A DNA stretch of 64,000 bases. Source: Acidobacteriaceae bacterium (GTDB lineage: Bacteria > Acidobacteriota > Terriglobia > Terriglobales > Acidobacteriaceae). Position numbers and translations under genes: made by a program. This document shows, one piece after another, positions 52,457-62,184 of this stretch. The stretch lies in contig PKXU01000164.1 of assembly GCA_003132445.1 (NCBI GenBank), positions 1 to 64,000 on the forward strand, in the 5' to 3' direction. A model generated the notes under the pieces. The model was not told the DNA's origin. It worked only from the letters and a program-made list of their open reading frames with translations, and did not search any database. Position 1 is the first letter of the stretch. Every line of letters starts with the position of its first letter.

Positions 52457-52774
52457 GTGGCACGCGGGTGGGAAAGCAAATCAGTAGAGGCGCAACAGGC
52501 GGAGAGGATCGAGGCATCATCTCAGCGTCACCCTCCTATGAGCAAGGAAGAGGCGGCTCGCTGGCGGGAATGGGAAAGTCTTCGGCTGTCACGGCAGACC
52601 GTTTTGCAACAGTTCGAAGCCAGCACTAATCCGCGGCACCGGAAGATGTTGCAAGACTCTTTAGCCGCATTGGATGAAAAGCTGAAACAAAACAAGGAAC
52701 AGTCTCAGGCGTCAGATCACGGACCGCGGATGGAAAGTACTGACGTAAGCTCAAAACCCAAGTCTGACCTCTGA
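52457..52774 (+). CDS. Small coiled-coil-like protein, unknown function
   Basis: 105 residues from GTG 52457. Highly charged: EAARWREWESLRLSRQTVLQQFEASTNPRHRKMLQDSLAALDEKLKQNKEQSQ, predicting a helical hairpin or coiled coil; no signal or membrane segment. Not recognised. It is probably expressed from a leaderless transcript, since a -10 consensus sits just before it. purS follows 32 bp later, with its own -10. Confidence 0.7.
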   Translation: MARGWESKSVEAQQAERIEASSQRHPPMSKEEAARWREWESLRLSRQTVLQQFEASTNPRHRKMLQDSLAALDEKLKQNKEQSQASDHGPRMESTDVSSKPKSDL

Positions 52775-52792
52775 AGGCAAGAGTAGCTCACG

Positions 52793-52798
52793 TATAAT
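52793..52798 (+). promoter_or_regulatory. -10 box directly before purS (leaderless candidate)
   Basis: TATAAT ends eight bases before the purS ATG at 52807, with no Shine-Dalgarno between. The same layout occurs at the gene before it. Confidence 0.5.
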
Positions 52799-52806
52799 CC
52801 TGATTT

Positions 52807-53052
52807 ATGACGGCTCACGTTTACGTTTCTTTGAAGAAAACTGTCCTCGACCCTCAGGGCAAAACGATTCAGGGGGCGCTTAAGAAGATGGGGTACAAAG
52901 GACTGGAGAGCGTGCGGCAGGGCAAGTACTTTGAGCTCACGCTGGACGGCGGCCTGTCGCGCGAAGAAGCGCGGGACGAGGTCGAACGCATCGCCCGCGA
53001 AGTATTGACCAACCCCGTGATCGAAGAGTTCCGTTTCTCCCTCGCCGAGTAG
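52807..53052 (+). CDS. purS: Phosphoribosylformylglycinamidine synthase subunit PurS
   Basis: 81 residues. HVYVSLKKTVLDPQGKTIQGALKKMGYKGLESVRQGKYFEL and ARDEVERIAREVLTNPVIEEFRF match PurS, the small dimeric subunit of the PurLQS complex that makes FGAM in purine synthesis. Neither purQ nor purL is beside it; glmS follows after 42 bp, so the subunits are dispersed in this genome. Confidence 0.93.
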   Translation: MTAHVYVSLKKTVLDPQGKTIQGALKKMGYKGLESVRQGKYFELTLDGGLSREEARDEVERIAREVLTNPVIEEFRFSLAE

Positions 53053-53094
53053 GCATACGAGCAAGTACTTCCGTCAATCCATTGAGGTTTCTCT

Positions 53095-54969
53095 ATGTGT
53101 GGCATCGTCGGGTACGTGGGTAAGAAAAGTGTAGTTCCGATCATCATCGAGGGCCTGCGCCGGCTGGAATACCGCGGATACGATTCGGCTGGAATCGCGG
53201 TTGCGGGGAACGGAGAGGGGTTGCAACTGCGGCGCGCCGAAGGCAAGTTGCGCAATCTTGAAGAAGCCATCCGCCTGAAACCGCTCGATGGCACCTATGG
53301 CATTGGCCACACGCGCTGGGCCACGCACGGTCGTCCTACCGAAGAAAATGCCCATCCTCATCGCGACTGCACCGGGAAAATTGTGGTGGTGCACAACGGC
53401 ATCGTCGAAAACTATCTTAGCCTGAAGAAGAAGCTGACTGAGGAAGGGCACAAGTTCACTACCGAGACCGATACCGAAATCATTGCTCACCTGATCGAAA
53501 AATATTCTGCGAGCACGGGAAATGGCCATCGTCGGTCGCTGGAAGATGCCGTGCGGCAGGCGATCAAGCAGCTTACGGGCGTTTTTGCGCTGGCGGTAAT
53601 TTCAACCGACGACCCTAACAAGATTGTCGCGGCCCGCAATGGACCGCCGGCGGTGGTTGGATTAGGAAACGACGAGTACTTTGTGGCGTCAGATGTCCCC
53701 GCCATTCTGTACCACACCCGCGACATTTTCTTCTTGGCGGACGGCGACATGGCCATTGTCACTGCGGACGGAGTGCAACTGACGGACTTCGACGGCAAGC
53801 CGGTGAGACGGCAGATCCAGCATGTGACGTGGGATCCGATTTTGGCGGAAAAAGGCGGCTTCAAGCATTTCATGCTCAAAGAGATTTATGAGCAGCCGCG
53901 CGCGGTTCGCGACACGACGCTGGGACGAGTCTCGCAGGAGACAGGCCACATTTTTCTCGACCAGATGGAGATCACCGAAGCGGAGTTTCGGACGGCAAAG
54001 AAAATCAACATCATTGCCTGCGGGACCAGCTGGCACGCCGGACAGGCGGGCAAGTTCATGATTGAGACACTGGCACGCGTGCCGGTGGAAGTGGACTATG
54101 CCAGCGAGTGGCGCTACCGAAATCCGATTGTCGATGCGGAGACGATCACGCTGGTGATTTCGCAGTCCGGAGAAACCGCGGACACGATTGCCGCTCAGCG
54201 CGAAGCCAAAACCAGAGGATCGAAGACGCTGGCGATTTGCAATGTAGTGGGATCGATGATTACGCGCGAGGCGCAAGGGACGATTTATACCCATGCCGGG
54301 CCCGAGATTGGCGTAGCGTCGACGAAAGCTTTCACCGGGCAACTGACGGCGCTTTATATTTTTGCGATGTACCTGGCGCAGGTGAGGGGTGTCATGAGTG
54401 CCGAACAGGCGCGGACTGCCATGCTGGAACTGACGCGGATTCCAGGAAAGCTCGAAACCATTCTTACTCACGACGAAGCGTGCGACGATCTGGCTAAACG
54501 GTACCAAAAGGTCCACGATTTCCTGTTTCTAGGGCGCGGGATTCATTATCCGATCGCACTGGAAGGCGCGCTCAAGCTCAAGGAAATTTCCTATATTCAC
54601 GCGGAAGGATATCCCGCGGGCGAGATGAAACATGGACCCAACGCGCTGATCGATGAAAATCTGCCGGTGGTTGTCATAGCGACTCGCGACGTGAACAATC
54701 CCGGATCAGTGCTGCGCTATGAAAAAACGATTTCCAATCTGAAGGAAGTGAAAGCGCGGTCTGGGGTGGTGATCGCGCTGGCGACGGAAGGGGACGAAGA
54801 AATCAAGGAAGCGGCCGATCATATTCTCTACGTTCCAGCAGCGCCGGAAGAGTTGTCGCCGATCCTGGAGATCGTTCCACTGCAATTGCTGGCCTATCAC
54901 ATCGCGGTACGGCGTGGTTGCGACGTGGATCAGCCGCGGAATCTGGCAAAATCGGTGACAGTGGAGTAA
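53095..54969 (+). CDS. glmS: Glucosamine-6-phosphate synthase (isomerizing)
   Basis: 624 residues, ATG after GAGGTTTCTCT. Class II glutaminase start MCGIVGYVG (Cys2 nucleophile after Met removal), [18 protein letters not shown], then two SIS domains ([68 protein letters not shown]) and the terminal [12 protein letters not shown]. It makes glucosamine-6-phosphate from fructose-6-phosphate and glutamine, the entry to peptidoglycan and lipopolysaccharide. No glmS-ribozyme-like leader was seen in the 42-bp gap. Its stop lies three bases from the convergent VapC stop. Confidence 0.96.
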   Translation: MCGIVGYVGKKSVVPIIIEGLRRLEYRGYDSAGIAVAGNGEGLQLRRAEGKLRNLEEAIRLKPLDGTYGIGHTRWATHGRPTEENAHPHRDCTGKIVVVHNGIVENYLSLKKKLTEEGHKFTTETDTEIIAHLIEKYSASTGNGHRRSLEDAVRQAIKQLTGVFALAVISTDDPNKIVAARNGPPAVVGLGNDEYFVASDVPAILYHTRDIFFLADGDMAIVTADGVQLTDFDGKPVRRQIQHVTWDPILAEKGGFKHFMLKEIYEQPRAVRDTTLGRVSQETGHIFLDQMEITEAEFRTAKKINIIACGTSWHAGQAGKFMIETLARVPVEVDYASEWRYRNPIVDAETITLVISQSGETADTIAAQREAKTRGSKTLAICNVVGSMITREAQGTIYTHAGPEIGVASTKAFTGQLTALYIFAMYLAQVRGVMSAEQARTAMLELTRIPGKLETILTHDEACDDLAKRYQKVHDFLFLGRGIHYPIALEGALKLKEISYIHAEGYPAGEMKHGPNALIDENLPVVVIATRDVNNPGSVLRYEKTISNLKEVKARSGVVIALATEGDEEIKEAADHILYVPAAPEELSPILEIVPLQLLAYHIAVRRGCDVDQPRNLAKSVTVE

Positions 54970-54972
54970 GGC

Positions 54973-55365
54973 CTAGAATTCCGCTGACTCGACGTCGGTG
55001 TGGCGGAAATCGTTTCCTTTAAACAGTAAGGGCTGGTCCATTTCTTTCGCGAGCGCGTAAGCGAAGCAGTCACCGAAGTTAAGGCCCGCCTTATGGCGCC
55101 CCTTGCCAAAATCGCGGTAGGCTTGCCTGGCAATTTCCGCTTGGTGAGGGCTCACCGCCTCCACCGCAATCCGCGCCACGCGAAAAAACTCGTCAAACCG
55201 TCGACTGGCGACGGCGTCCTTGCCGCTGTCGATGACAACTGCAGCTTCCACGTAACTGACTGCGGAGACACGGCGTTCATCGGCCGAGAAAATCGCCCTT
55301 GCGAAATCTGTAGCCTCCGATTCGGCGCGTAAGATTGCGATAATTGCAGAAGAGTCCAGAATCAC
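54973..55365 (-). CDS. vapC: Type II toxin, PIN-domain ribonuclease (VapC)
   Basis: 130 residues. MILDSSAIIAILRAE (first Asp), AVSYVEAAVVIDSGKD (Glu) and AGLNFGDCFAYALAKEMDQPLLFKGNDF (two Asp) mark a VapC of the rhizobial/soil type. It overlaps the antitoxin by ATGA (55362-55365). It converges on glmS with three bases between stops. Confidence 0.9.
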   Translation of the reverse strand: MILDSSAIIAILRAESEATDFARAIFSADERRVSAVSYVEAAVVIDSGKDAVASRRFDEFFRVARIAVEAVSPHQAEIARQAYRDFGKGRHKAGLNFGDCFAYALAKEMDQPLLFKGNDFRHTDVESAEF

Positions 55366-55616
55366 TTCGGCAAACCCTTGTCGTCATACAGCAAGTCGCC
55401 GTGGTCAACAGACTTGTATGGTTCTTTCAGGTGGGCGGCGCAATCCCGTCCAATTTCCAGAATGCGCTCCACTTGGCTCTTCTTAGAGTTTCCGCGAATA
55501 CGCTCCAGCCGCTCCCGGATGGCTTCACTCACGGCCACGGTCATGCTTTCGCCCGTGGCGCGGGCTAGTTCACGCGCGAGGCGGTGGGCCTCTTCGTTCT
55601 TGATATTCAGCCCCAT
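55362..55616 (-). CDS. vapB: Type II antitoxin, VapB (PSK-type)
   Basis: 84 residues. MGLNIKNEEAHRLARELARATGESMTVAVSEAIRERLERI is the PSK_trans_fac pattern of rhizobial VapB antitoxins. The C-terminal tail (DLLYDDKGLPK) should enter the PIN active site. Three TCTACC units lie just upstream. Confidence 0.9.
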   Translation of the reverse strand: MGLNIKNEEAHRLARELARATGESMTVAVSEAIRERLERIRGNSKKSQVERILEIGRDCAAHLKEPYKSVDHGDLLYDDKGLPK

Positions 55617-55623
55617 GGTGCCC

Positions 55624-55651
55624 TTCTACCTTCAATGTCTACCATTCTACC
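55624..55651. promoter_or_regulatory. Three TCTACC units upstream of vapB
   Basis: TTCTACC, GTCTACC and TTCTACC start at 55624, 55637 and 55645, within 30 bp upstream of the vapB ATG. They may be antitoxin-binding half-sites. Spacing is irregular, so this is only suggestive. Confidence 0.35.
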
Positions 55652-55847
55652 ATAATCCGGAAACCCTCGAACCATCGGCCTGCAGCCCGCTCTGCACTCG
55701 GATTGAAACTGAGCACACCAAATTCACGAATGCAATCGATGAAAAGCGGAGTGCTCGCATTCTTATCTTCTCCCTGCCAAACGAGCCTCTCTAAATTTGA
55801 ACTTTCGCTCGGAACCGTCCTACGCGGCCCGTCTTGCCCGGGCCGCG

Positions 55848-57434
55848 TTACATAGCAGAGGAATATGGCTGCGGTCGCCGGAGCACTGCGGCCAACCGCA
55901 ACAAAACTGCGGCCAGCATGGCGAGCGCACTCCCCCACGCGGTAAAGGCGATCTTGACCACCCAATCTGGCGCGGCGCCCACGCGGCGCAGCAGGAATGG
56001 CAGGAAATTCCACGTGGTGATGTGGACGTGGTCCCATGGGTCTTGTGTCATTTCGTCCGTGTTCAGGCCCCAGGCGTCCATCTTCCCGAGTGCGAACGCA
56101 ACAATGTTCTTGAGGCGCAGCGCGATCACGAACGTGGGATGGCCGAAACTTTCCATCTGATAAATCTCGAGCGGCAGCCAGAAGGCCAATGACGCGATCT
56201 GAATGATGAGACTGATGGCGATGAGAGCGATTGCGCTGCGCCACATCCACGGCCGCAGGTTGGCACGATAGCGCAGAAGGATAGGAACGGCAAGCAGCGC
56301 CACCATTTCCACTGCCGTCGAAACGTAGCGATCTCCCCAGGAAAAGTCGCCCGCCCAGTAGGTATAGCACGCGTAGAAGCCGATATAGGCAATGAGGAGC
56401 AGCAGCGACGTCACCGCGTAGGCCCGGACTTCGACTGCGAGACGTTTCCACAAGATCGCAAAAAGCACGAGCGCCAGAACGATGAGAGGATCAACCAAAA
56501 AGATCGATTTTTCGGGCTTGAACAGTGCGCCGAGAACGCCCTGGTGCCAGGGTGTGCTCCAGGGAAAGTTCGCAGGCAGAGTGGGATCTTGCAGGCGGGA
56601 TTCTCGCGCGAAGATCGGAAGATACGTTTGGGTCAACGATCCGAAGCGATAGAAGTTGTAGAGGCGTTCGATGATTGCGAAAAAGATATAAACGGGTACC
56701 GCGATCTTGCAGTAAGTCAGTAGACGTTGCCACAGAGTACGACCGCGCACTTGCTCGAACCAAAGAACCGCGAGCAGAAAGACACCGGCTGCGATCAAAT
56801 CAAGACCGGTGGTCAGGCGCGTTAAGAGGTTCAGTCCGAGCGCGGCCGACCCGTAGAGAAGAACGCGCAAGCTGCCAGTGCGCAACCACTCATACTGAAA
56901 AGAGAATCCAGCCAGCGTGAGCAGCATGATGTAGTTATTCTCCTGCAGGTTCTGGGTGTAATGCAGGTGAGTCGTACAAAACATCAGCGCCAGAACTCCG
57001 GCCACGGCTTCATTTGAGCTGAAACGCAATTGACGCAGTAGTCGGAAGGCAATCATCGCGGTGAGTATGCTAACTAAGATATTAGTGCTGTAACTGACAA
57101 TGATGCTGCGAACCGCTGGATCGTCTTCGTATCCGGAGAAGACGCTCCACTGCGAGATCCAAGTTGCGACAAGGTCCGCAGGCAGCATGAGCAACGATTG
57201 CCCGATGCCATACCAACTGAAGATGCGGCCACCAGTTCCGTGAAGCCCGAACTCAGGATATTCGTTGGGAAAAACCTGCGGCTGGGAAGTCCAGAGCCAA
57301 TGCGTGGTCTGCAGCCGATGCATCGTGTCGGCGGTGCCGAGCTCGCCAGACTGCACGACAAAGGCGAGCAGCCCCGCCGTCAGGCACAACATAAACAAAG
57401 GATCGCGCAGCTTCAGCCCCAAGCGTGAAGTCAT
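55848..57434 (-). CDS. Polytopic membrane protein, possible glycosyltransferase
   Basis: 528 residues from ATG 57434. About eleven hydrophobic segments, with LLLIAYIGFYACYTYWAGDFSWGDRYVSTAVEMVALLAVP resembling the region of bacterial PMT/ArnT-like glycosyltransferases, and LGTADTMHRLQTTHWLWTSQPQV holding acidic and aromatic residues in the first loop. The standard GT39/GT83 catalytic Asp pair was not recognised, so the function is uncertain; it may transfer sugar from a lipid carrier. The codons are ordinary. It lies alone between VapBC and the broken kinase gene. Confidence 0.7.
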   Translation of the reverse strand: MTSRLGLKLRDPLFMLCLTAGLLAFVVQSGELGTADTMHRLQTTHWLWTSQPQVFPNEYPEFGLHGTGGRIFSWYGIGQSLLMLPADLVATWISQWSVFSGYEDDPAVRSIIVSYSTNILVSILTAMIAFRLLRQLRFSSNEAVAGVLALMFCTTHLHYTQNLQENNYIMLLTLAGFSFQYEWLRTGSLRVLLYGSAALGLNLLTRLTTGLDLIAAGVFLLAVLWFEQVRGRTLWQRLLTYCKIAVPVYIFFAIIERLYNFYRFGSLTQTYLPIFARESRLQDPTLPANFPWSTPWHQGVLGALFKPEKSIFLVDPLIVLALVLFAILWKRLAVEVRAYAVTSLLLLIAYIGFYACYTYWAGDFSWGDRYVSTAVEMVALLAVPILLRYRANLRPWMWRSAIALIAISLIIQIASLAFWLPLEIYQMESFGHPTFVIALRLKNIVAFALGKMDAWGLNTDEMTQDPWDHVHITTWNFLPFLLRRVGAAPDWVVKIAFTAWGSALAMLAAVLLRLAAVLRRPQPYSSAM

Positions 57435-57504
57435 CGACCTGCATAGTAGCAAAACGGACCTCAGGCGTCAGACCTCGGACCTCGGCACCGCCCAGTAAGG
57501 TTTT

Positions 57505-57567
57505 GAGGTCTGAAGTCTGAAGTCTGAGGTCTGAAGTCTGAGGTCCGAAGGCCGAGGTCTGCGGTCT
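57505..57567. repeat. Degenerate 7-bp tandem repeats (TCTGAAG/TCTGAGG)
   Basis: Units such as GTCTGAAGTCTGAGGTCTGA run between the membrane-protein gene and the kinase; an inverted stretch (GACCTCAGGCGTCAGACCTC) lies at 57459-57478. They form no frame and are probably slippage DNA. Confidence 0.7.
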
Positions 57568-57593
57568 GCTGTAGACTGGAGCGGGAAATTTTC

Positions 57594-60414
57594 ATGGCCA
57601 AGTGCTCAAACTGCGGGATTGAATTGGCGGATAACGTTCGCTTCTGCTCCTCCTGCGGAAGGCCCGCTTCGAATACCGACGACATGGCGACGCTCGACTT
57701 CGCCCCGTCAACTTCGCCCCGGCCACCGCGACCGCCGTCAACGTCGTCTTCCTCTTCTTCCTCTTCTTCCTCGCGCTCTTCGTCGCGGCCTTCCAGTTCC
57801 GCCGAATACCTGTTGAACGAAGGACGGTTCCTTCCCGGACGGCTGGTAGCGTCGCGCTACCGCATCATCGCTCTACTCGGTAAAGGAGGCATGGGAGAGG
57901 TCTATCGTGCGGACGACCTGACGCTCGGGCAGGCCGTGGCCTTGAAGTTCCTTCCTGACGATGCCGCACGGGACGAAGCCTTACTCGAACGCTTTCGCAA
58001 CGAAGTGCGGATGGCGCGGCGAGTTTCGCACCCCAACGTTCGCCGCGTCTACGATGTTGGCGAGGTCGACGGACAGACATTCTTCACCATGGAGTATGTC
58101 GACGGCGAAGACCTGGCTTCCCTGTTGCGGCGCATTGGCCGCCTTCCGCCCGATAAAGCGCTCGACATCGCGCGGGCACCTGTGCGCCGGTTTAGCTGCC
58201 GCACATACCAAAGGCGTTCTGCACCGCGATCTGAAGCCCGCGAACATCATGCTCGATGGACGCGGTCAGGTGGTGATCACGGATTTTGGTCTCGCCGGAG
58301 TGGCCGACAACCTCCGCGGTGCCGAGATCCGAAGTGGAACTCCAGCCTATATGGCGCCGGAACAACTGGCCGGGAAAGAAGTCACGATGCGCAGCGATAT
58401 TTACGCGCTCGGCCTGGTGCTGTATGAGGTGTTCACCGGCAAGCGGGCGGTCGCAGAATCACCGGCCTTGGCGCGCTCGCGAGGAGATCACACGCCCAGC
58501 CGGCCGTCGTCGGTAGTGAAGGATCTTGATCCGATCGTGGAGAAAGTAATTCTGCGCTGCCTGGAGGAGGAACCTTCGGCGCGGCCGCCCACGGCTCTGG
58601 CGGTGGCTGCAGCATTGTCCGGCGGCGATCCACTCGCCGCGGCGCTGGCTGCGGGTGAGACACCGTCCCGCAATTGGTCGCCGCGTCCGGAGAAAAAGCC
58701 GGCTTGCGTCCACGAGTGGCCGTGGCTTGCCTGGCCGGCGTGCTGCTTGGTTTGGCGGTGGTTGTTACTCTCTCCATTCACTACAGCGCGCTGGAAAAAA
58801 TGGGACTAGAGCTGACTCCTGAAGTTCTGACTCAGAAGTCCCGCGAAATCATCGCCCAACTGGGATATGCAGGAAGGCCCGCGGATAGCGCGTACAGCCT
58901 GAGTTATGACGGCGACTTCAGGACTACGTAGAGAAAAATGACAAACCACCACATTGGGACGCTGTGCTGGCGGCTCGTCCTTCTCTGTTGCGATATTGGT
59001 ACCGGCAAAGCCGGACTCGATGGTGGCCGATGGATTCAGGGATAGTCTGCTGACGCCGGGAATTGTCACCAGAAACGATCCGCCAACCGTTCTCTCGGGC
59101 ATGATCAATGTCGAACTTGATCCGCAGGGAAGGCTGACATATTTCCAGGCAATCCCCTCGCAAAAAGTTCCGCAGCAAAACGAACCACCGCAAAACGGCT
59201 TGCAGAAAAAAGAAGAGCAGCAAAACGGAGCAACTGGTGCGTCGGTCGCCTCCACGGCACCCTATGACTGGAACATACTTTTTAACGCGGCGGGGTTGGA
59301 TCCTTCCAAATTACAGCCAGCCCAGCCGGTCTGGAATTCGCTGGCAGATTCCGATACCCGAGCAGCGTGGACCGGAACCTGGCCGGGCACCACACGTCCG
59401 TTGCGGGCAGAAGCGGCGTCGTTTCAGGGTAAGCCGGTTTTCTTTTCTCTTACCGGCAGTTGGACGAAGCCCGACCGCATGAAAACAACAGAGAAGGACT
59501 CCATTGGGAAGATAATTTTACACATCTTCGGACTGCTCTTGCTGTGTTCGCTGTTGCTGGGATCTGGACTTCTCGCGCGCCGAAACTATCTCCGGGGACG
59601 AGGCGATCGAGAGGGATCGCTCTGTCTGGCTCTTGTTATGTTTGCGCTGGAGATTGGTCTGTTCTTCTTCCGCAGCCACTTCACAACCATCGGAGACTTC
59701 CTCGGGCTTTCCATCATCGCAACCGCTACCGCGCTATTCATTGGCGGCGTTACGTGGATGTTGTACATGGCGGTGGAACCCTGGGTAAGGCGTCACTGGC
59801 CACAGGCGATTATTTCCTGGAGCCGGCTACTATCCGGACAAGGTCGCGATTCACTGGTGGGCCGCGACATCCTTTTCGGAGTGCTGTTGGGGGTGTTATG
59901 GCTCCTCGTTTTTCAGATTCGCTCCACCCCCGAGATGCGCATGGGAGCAGCGCCGTACCTGTTTTCCACGGAAGCTCTGATGGGAGGCCGCGAAGCGCTG
60001 GGAGCGTGGTTGAAGCAAGTGCCGGATTCGATACAAGGCACCCTGATTTTCTTCTTTGTGCTGTTTGGATTGAGGGTCCTTCTCCGCAAGGAGTGGATTG
60101 CGGCCATCGTGTTTATCGCGATCTTTGCACTGCCGCGCGCGCTTCCTAACACTTACATGGCAGTGGAACTCCCTACCCAGATTATTGTCTATGCGATCGC
60201 CGTGCTGATCGTGCTGCGCTTCGGCTTTGTCTCTTTGGCTTGCGCAATCTTCACGGTCGACCTGGTGGCGAATATACCTTTCTCCGCAGACTTCTCTAAC
60301 TGGTACATGACGACGTCAATTCTGGCGTTGCTCAGCGTGGTGGCCCTGGCGGGATGGGGTTTCTACCACTCCCTGGGCGGCGAACCGCTGTGGCAACTGG
60401 AAACCGATGATTGA
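57594..60414 (+). pseudogene. Ser/Thr protein kinase with multi-TM C-terminus, broken by four indels
   Basis: One gene of about 941 codons in four frames. Zinc ribbon (CSNCGIELADNVRFCSSCG), a Ser-rich linker, then the kinase: GKGGMGEVYRA, VALKFLP, HRDLKPANIM, DFGLAGVADN, TPAYMAPEQ; then a membrane segment, an extracytoplasmic part (SREIIAQLGYAGRPADSAY, DWNILFNAAGLDPSKLQPA) and about eight more membrane segments. The frame is lost by one extra G in GGG (58174-58176), a missing base near 58667-58669, one after 58919, and one at 59011-59012. Correcting these four gives an uninterrupted protein and a length divisible by three. No stop or missense decay is evident, so the damage is recent or comes from assembly error. 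Confidence 0.85.
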
Positions 60415-60431
60415 GCAGCCGACGATTGAAC

Positions 60432-60463
60432 GGACGCGGGCACTGCTGCAGACGCCCGCGTCC
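60432..60463. terminator. Strong hairpin between kinase and beta-helix gene
   Basis: GGACGCGGGC (60432-60441) and GCCCGCGTCC (60454-60463) form a perfect 10-bp stem with a 12-base loop between convergent genes. The T-run is poor in both directions (TCTTGG or GTTCAA), so termination may be weak. Confidence 0.45.
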
Positions 60464-60483
60464 TCTTGGAATTCATCGACATG

Positions 60484-61830
60484 TTAATGGTGCCTCTCGT
60501 TCTCCTGAATAGCTGAGTTCTCCAGCCAGGGAGTTGAAAGTACGTTTGCTCCACTGGTTGAAGAACATTTTTTAGTGCCCGGACCAGCAGGACAGCCCCA
60601 GAAATTCTCGGTCGCGTCAATCGTACCCGTGCATGCGGCGGAGTCCAATGTACAAACGTTCGCCACCCCGGTTTTCTGCCCGAGCAAGTCATTAAGGTGA
60701 GCGCCAACTTCGGCCGGGGTATTGACCGCAATGTCGACGTCTTCGTCGCGAATTATGTTCTGCGAGATAATCGTTCCAGTAACCGGCGAGCCGCCACCAC
60801 CGCTGTTGATGTTGATTCCAGTGGGGCCGGGCGTCGCAGTATCGTCAGTGTCAGCTCCATTTCCGGAGATGAAGTTGCCAATGATCATGTTTCCCGACAT
60901 ATCATCTGCGGGAGCGCCAAAGGCCGGACCAACGTGAGTGTGGAGAGCAACACCGGGAATGCCATTGTCGGTGAGTTCGTTGCGGATAATCACGTTGCCC
61001 GAAACTCGGCCGGGACCCTCGCCATCGGAGAACAAACCGACTCCAGCGCCTCCCACTTTCACCCCATTCCTGGAAACCACATTTTCGGAGACGGTATTGT
61101 TGTCGACGCCATAGTGGGGAGCAAAGTATGGCGGAGCCGCGCCGACCGGTGGGTGCGATGCCAGAACGACGCCGCACTCCGGAGGATTATCCGTGATGAT
61201 GTTCCGAATCAGAAGATTGTGATGACTTTCTCCCGTTTCATCGCTGATCAGAACGCCATCGCCATTTCCCGAGATGAAGTTGTCCGATATGATCGAGTTC
61301 ACGGCACCAATCAGGTGCACTCCGCCGCCGCAGTCGCCGCTTTCGTCCGTTTCATACGCAGGTTGACCGTTACACGCTGGGCCAGACCCAAAAACGGGTC
61401 CGATCGTGTCGTTGTTGAGAACATGATTGTTACGAATGGTCACGTCGAGCGTGCTGAGAAGTAAAATCCCTTCGTACAACGCGTTCTTTACGGTGAACCC
61501 TGAAATTGTCACTCCCTTCAGTCCGGGGTTATTGAGGCCGTCGAGCAGAATTCCGTTTGCAAGCTTCGCAGCATTAATCGTGGTTTGATCGGCACCCGCT
61601 CCCAGCAACGAAAGCGTCTTGCCAATGACGACGTCTTCTGGGTAAGTGCCAGGAGCGACATTGACCACGTCATTGGCAGAAGCGGCGTTGACGGCCGATT
61701 GAATTGTTTTGTGGCAACCACCCGAACCTGCGGGATTCACACACAGCGTTTTGCCGGCAGCCGCCTGTGCCAGCCCTAACAGGAGGACGCAAGACAAAAT
61801 CAGGCAAGGACGAACGTGCTCTGCACGCAT
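60484..61830 (-). CDS. Secreted right-handed beta-helix protein
   Basis: 448 residues. Signal (MRAEHVRPCLILSCVLLLGLAQAAAG), then the KTLCVNPAGSGGCHKTIQSAVNAASANDVVNVAPGTYPEDVVIGKTL start of a polymorphic-toxin/pectin-lyase-like fold and repeated beta-helix units of the NosD/PbH1 kind (VTISGFTVKNALYEGILLLS, TIRNNHVLNND, NLLIRNIITDN). Several Cys occur near the end. It could bind or cleave a polysaccharide, or be an adhesin; no catalytic residues are certain. Confidence 0.82.
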   Translation of the reverse strand: MRAEHVRPCLILSCVLLLGLAQAAAGKTLCVNPAGSGGCHKTIQSAVNAASANDVVNVAPGTYPEDVVIGKTLSLLGAGADQTTINAAKLANGILLDGLNNPGLKGVTISGFTVKNALYEGILLLSTLDVTIRNNHVLNNDTIGPVFGSGPACNGQPAYETDESGDCGGGVHLIGAVNSIISDNFISGNGDGVLISDETGESHHNLLIRNIITDNPPECGVVLASHPPVGAAPPYFAPHYGVDNNTVSENVVSRNGVKVGGAGVGLFSDGEGPGRVSGNVIIRNELTDNGIPGVALHTHVGPAFGAPADDMSGNMIIGNFISGNGADTDDTATPGPTGININSGGGGSPVTGTIISQNIIRDEDVDIAVNTPAEVGAHLNDLLGQKTGVANVCTLDSAACTGTIDATENFWGCPAGPGTKKCSSTSGANVLSTPWLENSAIQENERHH

Positions 61831-61858
61831 GGGTATTCTCTCTTTCTTCTTGGTCGAA

Positions 61859-62098
61859 ATGAACTCTTTTGAAAAGCGAAAAGAAACGGTATGGGAGGAA
61901 TCGGGGCCTGAATTTCGGGCCCATTATGTTCTCCACTCTGAACTCTGTCAACGTCTAATTGAGCTAGCTGCTAAAAGCAGGGAATCATTTCGCCGGATTG
62001 GAAACATTGCAACCAGCCTCGAAAACGGAGAAGAAATAATCTCAAAAATGGGAAAATCCATCGCATCCTCTGGGGAGTCCAACACATCTAAACATTGA
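61859..62098 (+). CDS. Possible small gene upstream of dnaK, low confidence
   Basis: 79 residues (MNSFEKRKETVWEESGPEFRA, then LCQRLIELAAKSRESFRRIG). It reads as one helical, charged protein with sensible composition, but has no Shine-Dalgarno and sits in the gap between the beta-helix gene and dnaK. It may be chance. Confidence 0.3.
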   Translation: MNSFEKRKETVWEESGPEFRAHYVLHSELCQRLIELAAKSRESFRRIGNIATSLENGEEIISKMGKSIASSGESNTSKH

Positions 62099-62184
62099 CA
62101 ACGGTCCACTCAAGTCTTAGCATAGTGGTTGGCGCAATCGTTTAGGTATTGATTATAAAGCACTTAGTTTAGGAGGAATGTGTT

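Noticed and set aside
62099-62184. CIRCE heat-shock repeat before dnaK
   Set aside because: No TTAGCACTC-N9-GAGTGCTAA or close variant is present in the gap.
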